Below, piece after piece: positions 60,207-64,000 of a DNA stretch of 64,000 nucleotides (position 1 is its first letter; the number at the start of each line of letters is the position of its first letter). The notes below the pieces were generated by a model. The model saw only the letters and a program-made list of their open reading frames with translations. It was not told the DNA's origin and ran no database searches. The stretch lies in contig JAIOJA010000023.1 in the NCBI GenBank assembly GCA_019912315.1, positions 1 to 64,000 of the forward strand, in the 5' to 3' direction. Made by a program: the position numbers and the translations under genes. Source of the stretch: Planctomycetota bacterium. GTDB lineage: Bacteria > Planctomycetota > UBA8742 > UBA2392.

Positions 60207-60527
60207 ATGGCAGGTCTAGGTAATTTCAGCGAACTGATGAAGCAGGCCCAGCGCATGCAGCGCGACATGGGCAAGATTCAGGAAGAGCTGAAGGAACGCT
60301 ACGTCGAAGGATCAGCGGGCGACGGCATGGTCAAGGTGATCTGCTCGGGCGCCCTGGAGTTAGTGAAGATTGAGATCGACCCGGAATCGGTGGACACCGA
60401 GGACATGTCGATTCTTGAGGACCTGGTGGTGGCGGCTGTCAACGCCGGCATGAAGAAGGCCGAGGAATTGCGGCAGGCGGAGATGGGCAAGGTCACCGGC
60501 GGGATGAACCTTCCGGGGATGTTCTAG
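60207..60527 (+). CDS. ybaB: YbaB/EbfC nucleoid-associated protein
   Basis: 106 aa dimeric DNA-binding protein. It has the N-terminal helix GNFSELMKQAQRMQRDMGKIQEEL, the central beta sheet (VKVICSGALELVKIEIDPE) and the C-terminal helix AAVNAGMKKAEEL ending in a Met/Gly-rich GGMNLPGMF. It helps organise the nucleoid and is usually encoded beside dnaX, as here. GGAGG lies just before the ATG at 60207. It has its own promoter as well as possible readthrough from dnaX. Confidence 0.95.
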   Translation: MAGLGNFSELMKQAQRMQRDMGKIQEELKERYVEGSAGDGMVKVICSGALELVKIEIDPESVDTEDMSILEDLVVAAVNAGMKKAEELRQAEMGKVTGGMNLPGMF

Positions 60528-60616
60528 AGATTCGGGCATCCTTCGGGAAGGGGAGTACAGGCATGTTCGTTCCATGAGCAGGGCAGGGTTGTCCCCCGTT
60601 CGAAAGGAAACCATAG

Positions 60617-61306
60617 ATGCACGCCACTGAGATGCTGAGAGACATTCCCCTTTTCAAAGGACTTTCCGAGGACACGCTGTCTGAGCTTGAGTCGCGCACG
60701 CGCATCAAGCGCTTCGAGGACGGCGAGGTCTACCTGAACGCGGGACAGGCCCCCAAGGCTTTCTGCGTCGTTCTGTCCGGACAGTTCAAGTTCTTCCGCG
60801 CCAACAAGGCCGGCAAAGAGCAGGTCTTCGGCTACGCGAAACCGAACGATGTGTTCGGGTTGACGTCGCTGACCGACCCGTACCGTCAGTTCCCGGTGAA
60901 CTGCATCGCCAAGGAAAACACCGAGGTAGCGGAGATCGACTTGCCTTCGATCCGCGAGATCATGCACCGTGAGCCGCAACTGGCCGTTGCCATCCTGCGC
61001 GAGCAGAGCAAGCGGTACAGCGACATGCTGGACCTGGTGGACCAGCTTTCACTCAAGGACGCCCACAACCGCCTGGCTCGCTGGCTTGACGCCTGGATCA
61101 GCGAAAACCACCCGGACGCCGGCGACAACGAAATCCTTGTCGTGCTGCCCTACACCCAGAGTGAAATCGCGGCGCAAATCGGCACGGTTCGCGAGGTTGT
61201 TTCCCGCGGATTCAGCTGCATGGAAAAAGACGGCATTCTGAGAGCTTCCGGCAAGCGCGTGACAATCCTGTCCCGCAAGCGCCTGCGCCAGATGGCCGAC
61301 AGCTAG
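60617..61306 (+). CDS. Crp/Fnr family transcription regulator
   Basis: 229 aa. A cyclic-nucleotide-like beta-roll (about 10-120) starts with LRDIPLFKGLSEDTLSELE. A long dimerisation helix follows (about 125-150), then a winged helix-turn-helix with YTQSEIAAQIGTVREVVSRGFSCMEKDGIL near 178-208. The sensor lacks a clear cAMP-binding RxS core and the N-terminal cysteines of Fnr, so the ligand is unknown. AGGAAA precedes the ATG at 60617. A terminator follows the gene. Confidence 0.92.
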   Translation: MHATEMLRDIPLFKGLSEDTLSELESRTRIKRFEDGEVYLNAGQAPKAFCVVLSGQFKFFRANKAGKEQVFGYAKPNDVFGLTSLTDPYRQFPVNCIAKENTEVAEIDLPSIREIMHREPQLAVAILREQSKRYSDMLDLVDQLSLKDAHNRLARWLDAWISENHPDAGDNEILVVLPYTQSEIAAQIGTVREVVSRGFSCMEKDGILRASGKRVTILSRKRLRQMADS

Positions 61307-61327
61307 ACAGTGTTTCGCTCATGCATC

Positions 61328-61357
61328 AGGGCCGGCGGATTCGCCGGCCCTGTTGTT
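61328..61357 (+). terminator. intrinsic terminator after the Crp/Fnr gene
   Basis: A perfect 10-bp stem (61328-61337 with 61342-61351) closed by GATT, followed by GTTGTTT. It reaches the stop codon of the convergent gene. Confidence 0.8.
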
Positions 61358-63180
61358 TATTCCGTGGTGCCGGTGATCCAAAGCACCCATTCCAGCACCA
61401 TCATGGTCAGCGCGATCCAAAGCAGCGCCCCGGGCAGGTGATCGCGCCAGTCCGGCTCGCGCCGACGATCCATCAAGCCGGGCAATTCGACTTGTGGGCG
61501 CTGGATAACCTCCAGTGACTGCTCGCGCTCGTCGTGCCAGATCGCGGTGAAGCGGGCGACTTCATGCCCATCGCGTGCTACGGCATACAGGCCCGGAACT
61601 TCGAATGGGCCAAACTCGCCGCGCCCGTCGGGCCCTGTGGTAAGTGTATACGCCTGCGCGCCGTACGCGGGCAGCCAGGGCGACTCGATCAGCCTGGCTT
61701 CCAGTTCCGCGGGTTCGTCCAGCGCGAACTGTGTTGTCCGGTCCCAGGGCACAAATGGCGGCAAAAGCAGGCTCGTCGTGTTTTGCAGGGAAACCAGCCA
61801 GCGGTAGAGCAGCAGGAACCCCGAAACATCCTGCAGCAGCGTGCTCTCGTGCGGAATGAACCCGCAGTAGAGCAACTGGCCCGTCACGCCGATCAGCGTG
61901 TTACCTTCAATGTGGCGGACGATTGGCATCAGCGAGTGCCCTGTCGCAAGCGCCCGTGCCTGGCGGGCACTTAACAGCGTCAGTTCGGGCACCTCGAAAC
62001 CGACCCCCTCGACGTCTGTTCGTAGCTGCATGTTCGGCTCAGCTTCGACCAGCTCATCGACGCGCCCGTACGCGGCGGGAAGTACACCAAAACAGAGCAG
62101 GCAGCGGGCCTCGTATTCCGTCGGCAAAGCGCGGTCGCAAACCATCAGGTCGCATTCGACGCGTTCGCCCGGCACGGCAAAAGCCCGGATTTCACGACCC
62201 GGCAGAAACTGCCGCAGGGTCTGCAACAGGAGAGGGTTGGGCTCGCCGTCTTCGGCTGGGTAGCACAGCCCGACACGGGCCAGACGATTGGCGTTCAGCG
62301 ACATGCTGGCGTCGTCGTCATGCGGCAGGGCGTCTCCACCCTGCACAGACAGGCCTACCAGCAACGCTTCGTCTCGTAGGGGCAATTCGACCGTGTTGTC
62401 ATGAACCGGCAGTGATTCGCCGTCAGGCAGCAGTTGTGCGGTGACGTCTCCCGTGGCGGTATACTCGAGAAGGCCGCTGTTGCCGGCACCTGGCTCGGGC
62501 GGGTGGTACTCGGCCGAGGCGATGAACCGGTTCGGCGTGCTTGCGCCGTACGTTTCGACATAGGCTCCGGATGAAGGCGTTCCGTCATCTGTTAGAAACA
62601 GGATCACGAACTCCGGTGCCGGCGTGGTTGGAACATCCGGCGGCGGCTGTAGCCCTTCAATCGCTTTATGAAAGCTGCCCCGGTCAGTGACTCGCAAATC
62701 GGTCGGCGGGAGCTTGCCGATTAAATCACCCTGCCTGAGCCACGGGCCGATTACAGGCGCGCGGTCCTGCGACCAGGCGAGTACGGCACGGTCATCGCCA
62801 CCGAGAGTGTCCACGATCTGCTGTGCGCGAGTGTGGGCCAGTTCGGCTCGTGATTGCCCGTCGTGAACCGCGCGCATACTGGGCGAATTGTCGAGGACGA
62901 TCACCAGCATCGTTGGCGGAACGGCCTCATCCCGGGGGCGCTGCAGCCCCGCCGCATAGAGAACTACAGAGGCCAGCATTACACCCGCGATCAGCAGCGT
63001 CAGCACTGTGCGCAGAATGCGTTTCCAGGCTGGCGGCAGAACGCGCTTGGCGACGCGCTCCCAGATACGCCCATAGGTGACGTCTCGCTTGCGGTAGCGC
63101 CGCGCAAACCACCACGCCGCATAGAACGCCGCAACCAGCAGAAACAGCCACAACCAGTTTTGCCGAGTGAACTCGAGCAT
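61357..63180 (-). CDS. BatA-like membrane protein with von Willebrand factor A-like domain
   Basis: 607 aa. The N-terminus has two helices (about 8-22 and 52-75), the second preceded by a basic stretch, as in BatA/aerotolerance-type proteins. A vWA-like domain starts with VIVLDNSPSMRAV near 92, giving the DxSxS metal site. TDDG near 190 could complete it. The middle is a long beta-rich region without a recognised family, and the last 25 residues hold one helix. It may scaffold an envelope complex. The ATG at 63180 is chosen because it starts a membrane anchor and TATCAT ends exactly 6 nt before it. The frame upstream to 63330 is not protein-like. Confidence 0.78.
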   Translation of the reverse strand: MLEFTRQNWLWLFLLVAAFYAAWWFARRYRKRDVTYGRIWERVAKRVLPPAWKRILRTVLTLLIAGVMLASVVLYAAGLQRPRDEAVPPTMLVIVLDNSPSMRAVHDGQSRAELAHTRAQQIVDTLGGDDRAVLAWSQDRAPVIGPWLRQGDLIGKLPPTDLRVTDRGSFHKAIEGLQPPPDVPTTPAPEFVILFLTDDGTPSSGAYVETYGASTPNRFIASAEYHPPEPGAGNSGLLEYTATGDVTAQLLPDGESLPVHDNTVELPLRDEALLVGLSVQGGDALPHDDDASMSLNANRLARVGLCYPAEDGEPNPLLLQTLRQFLPGREIRAFAVPGERVECDLMVCDRALPTEYEARCLLCFGVLPAAYGRVDELVEAEPNMQLRTDVEGVGFEVPELTLLSARQARALATGHSLMPIVRHIEGNTLIGVTGQLLYCGFIPHESTLLQDVSGFLLLYRWLVSLQNTTSLLLPPFVPWDRTTQFALDEPAELEARLIESPWLPAYGAQAYTLTTGPDGRGEFGPFEVPGLYAVARDGHEVARFTAIWHDEREQSLEVIQRPQVELPGLMDRRREPDWRDHLPGALLWIALTMMVLEWVLWITGTTE

Positions 63181-63186
63181 CGCGGC

Positions 63187-63192
63187 ATGATA
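63187..63192 (-). promoter_or_regulatory. -10 box abutting the ATG at 63180 (leaderless)
   Basis: On the minus strand TATCAT, six bases (GCCGCG), then the ATG. No clear -35. Confidence 0.55.
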
Positions 63193-63458
63193 GCGGCACC
63201 TGGGTGGGGCGCGCAGGGGTATCGCCCAGTTCGTGGAATCGCGCAATGACGAATCTGGCCCTGCCTTGAACCATAGACGATCCGCACAGATCGGAACGCT
63301 CGGCTGAAGGCGGGCGCCGAACCTTGCCAATTGGGACCGTGACAGCGTTTCTATTAACGCGATGCTCCGCTACCATACGCGTTCGTGAGTTGTCCGGGGC
63401 GTCTCGTCTGGGGCTACCCGGTCTCCTCACAGCTATGCCACAGCAACGAGGAGCTTTC
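63193..63458. other. divergent intergenic region upstream of rnc
   Basis: About 265 bases without a convincing gene. It should contain the rnc promoter, but I see no strong sigma70 hexamer pair. The rnc Shine-Dalgarno is at 63448-63453. Confidence 0.4.
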
Positions 63459-64000
63459 ATGTCTACCGACGCGGCCGAGAGGCCGAAGTCCGGGAAGAAG
63501 TCCGGGCACAGTAAAGGCGACGACGAACGTCTGAAGCGGGCGGCGGAGTTGCTGGGTTACGAGTTCAAAGACACCGCGCCTTTGCGCCACGCGCTGACGC
63601 ACAGCAGTGCGAAATCCGCCAAGCATCCGAGCAACGAACGTATGGAGTTCCTGGGCGATGCCGTGCTTGGGCTGCTTGTCAGCGAGATGCTTTACCGCGA
63701 GTACCCGGACTTCCCGGAAGGCGAGTTAACGCGGGTGAAATCGGTCGCGGTGTCCCGCGCCGTGCTGGCGGAGCGCATCCGTGAAATGGGCTTCGCGGAG
63801 TTGATGTACCTGGGCAAAGGCGTGCGGCGCGAGGGCGGCGCGCGACTGCCCGTGAGTATTCTGGCGAATCTCTATGAGGCGCTGCTTTGCGCGCTGTACG
63901 AAGAAGGTGGTCTGGAAGAGGCCCGGCGCTTCGTCGAAGAAGATCTCGGCCCGATCATCAAGAGCATCACCAACCACCAGTTCCAGCAGAACTACAAGTC
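63459..64000 (+). CDS. rnc: ribonuclease III, 3' end outside the window
   Basis: At least 180 aa; the gene continues past the window. RNase III cuts double-stranded RNA in rRNA and mRNA processing. After a basic, Ser/Lys-rich N-terminal extension of about 20 residues, the RNase III domain shows the signature ERMEFLGDAVLG near 61-72, supplying the first catalytic Glu and Asp. The second catalytic segment reads SILANLYEALL: residue 137 (codon AAT at 63867) is Asn where the family normally has the metal-binding Asp, while the Glu three residues on is kept. The dsRNA-binding domain would lie beyond 64000. GAGGAG at 63448-63453 sets the start. Confidence 0.92.
   Translation, partial: MSTDAAERPKSGKKSGHSKGDDERLKRAAELLGYEFKDTAPLRHALTHSSAKSAKHPSNERMEFLGDAVLGLLVSEMLYREYPDFPEGELTRVKSVAVSRAVLAERIREMGFAELMYLGKGVRREGGARLPVSILANLYEALLCALYEEGGLEEARRFVEEDLGPIIKSITNHQFQQNYK

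Overview
The window reads as chromosome of a high-GC bacterium (visibly above 60 % G+C). A Planctomycetota-like lineage is my best guess. The support is a haem lipoprotein with the layout of planctomycete cytochrome c domains, a DUF2330 protein, a very large alpha-2-macroglobulin, and an ECF sigma factor paired with a membrane FecR-like protein. No rRNA or other lineage marker is present, so this is inference. I see no prophage, insertion sequence, integrase or CRISPR array. Coding density is high, with many 4-8 nt gene overlaps and several convergent genes that overlap tail to tail.

Layout: 0-8 kb holds a DUF2330 protein, tRNA-Lys(TTT), a 2-oxoacid dehydrogenase E2, accA, comEC and a DUF4349 lipoprotein. 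7.6-18.8 kb holds a solitary PilX-like protein with its own promoter and terminator, a sigma/FecR pair, a ChaN-type protein, glmM (with a histone-H1-like tail) overlapping tsaB, an aldehyde dehydrogenase and two unknown proteins. 18.8-28 kb holds an alkyltransferase, DUF3224, an enoyl-CoA hydratase, a truncated-looking Rieske protein, a hidden 51-aa membrane protein, recQ, a cold-shock-like protein and a DUF502 protein. 28-35 kb holds a GspE/PilB ATPase, AIM24, a SulP transporter, DUF302, a DppA-type peptidase, a haem lipoprotein and a DinB protein. 35.4-41.7 kb is one alpha-2-macroglobulin gene. 41.9-47.1 kb is a two-gene molybdopterin oxidoreductase complex facing a TauE/SafE permease.

The most interesting block is 47.2-53.2 kb. 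It is a tightly coupled four-gene minus-strand operon: a methyltransferase resembling the Ralstonia quorum-signal synthase PhcB, a membrane hybrid histidine kinase, a response regulator with a degenerate kinase-like output, and an unknown protein. The first three follow the order of phcB-phcS-phcR, so this may be an undescribed lipid-ester quorum-sensing system.

53.5-64 kb is housekeeping and small metabolic genes: a TIGR01777 oxidoreductase, an esterase-NUDIX pair, gamma-glutamyltransferase, a methyltransferase, DUF2752, dnaX, ybaB, a Crp/Fnr regulator, a BatA-like von Willebrand protein and the start of rnc.

Across the whole window about ten genes have no Shine-Dalgarno but carry a -10-like hexamer ending 6-7 nt before the ATG. 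This predicts extensive leaderless transcription alongside a normal Shine-Dalgarno class.
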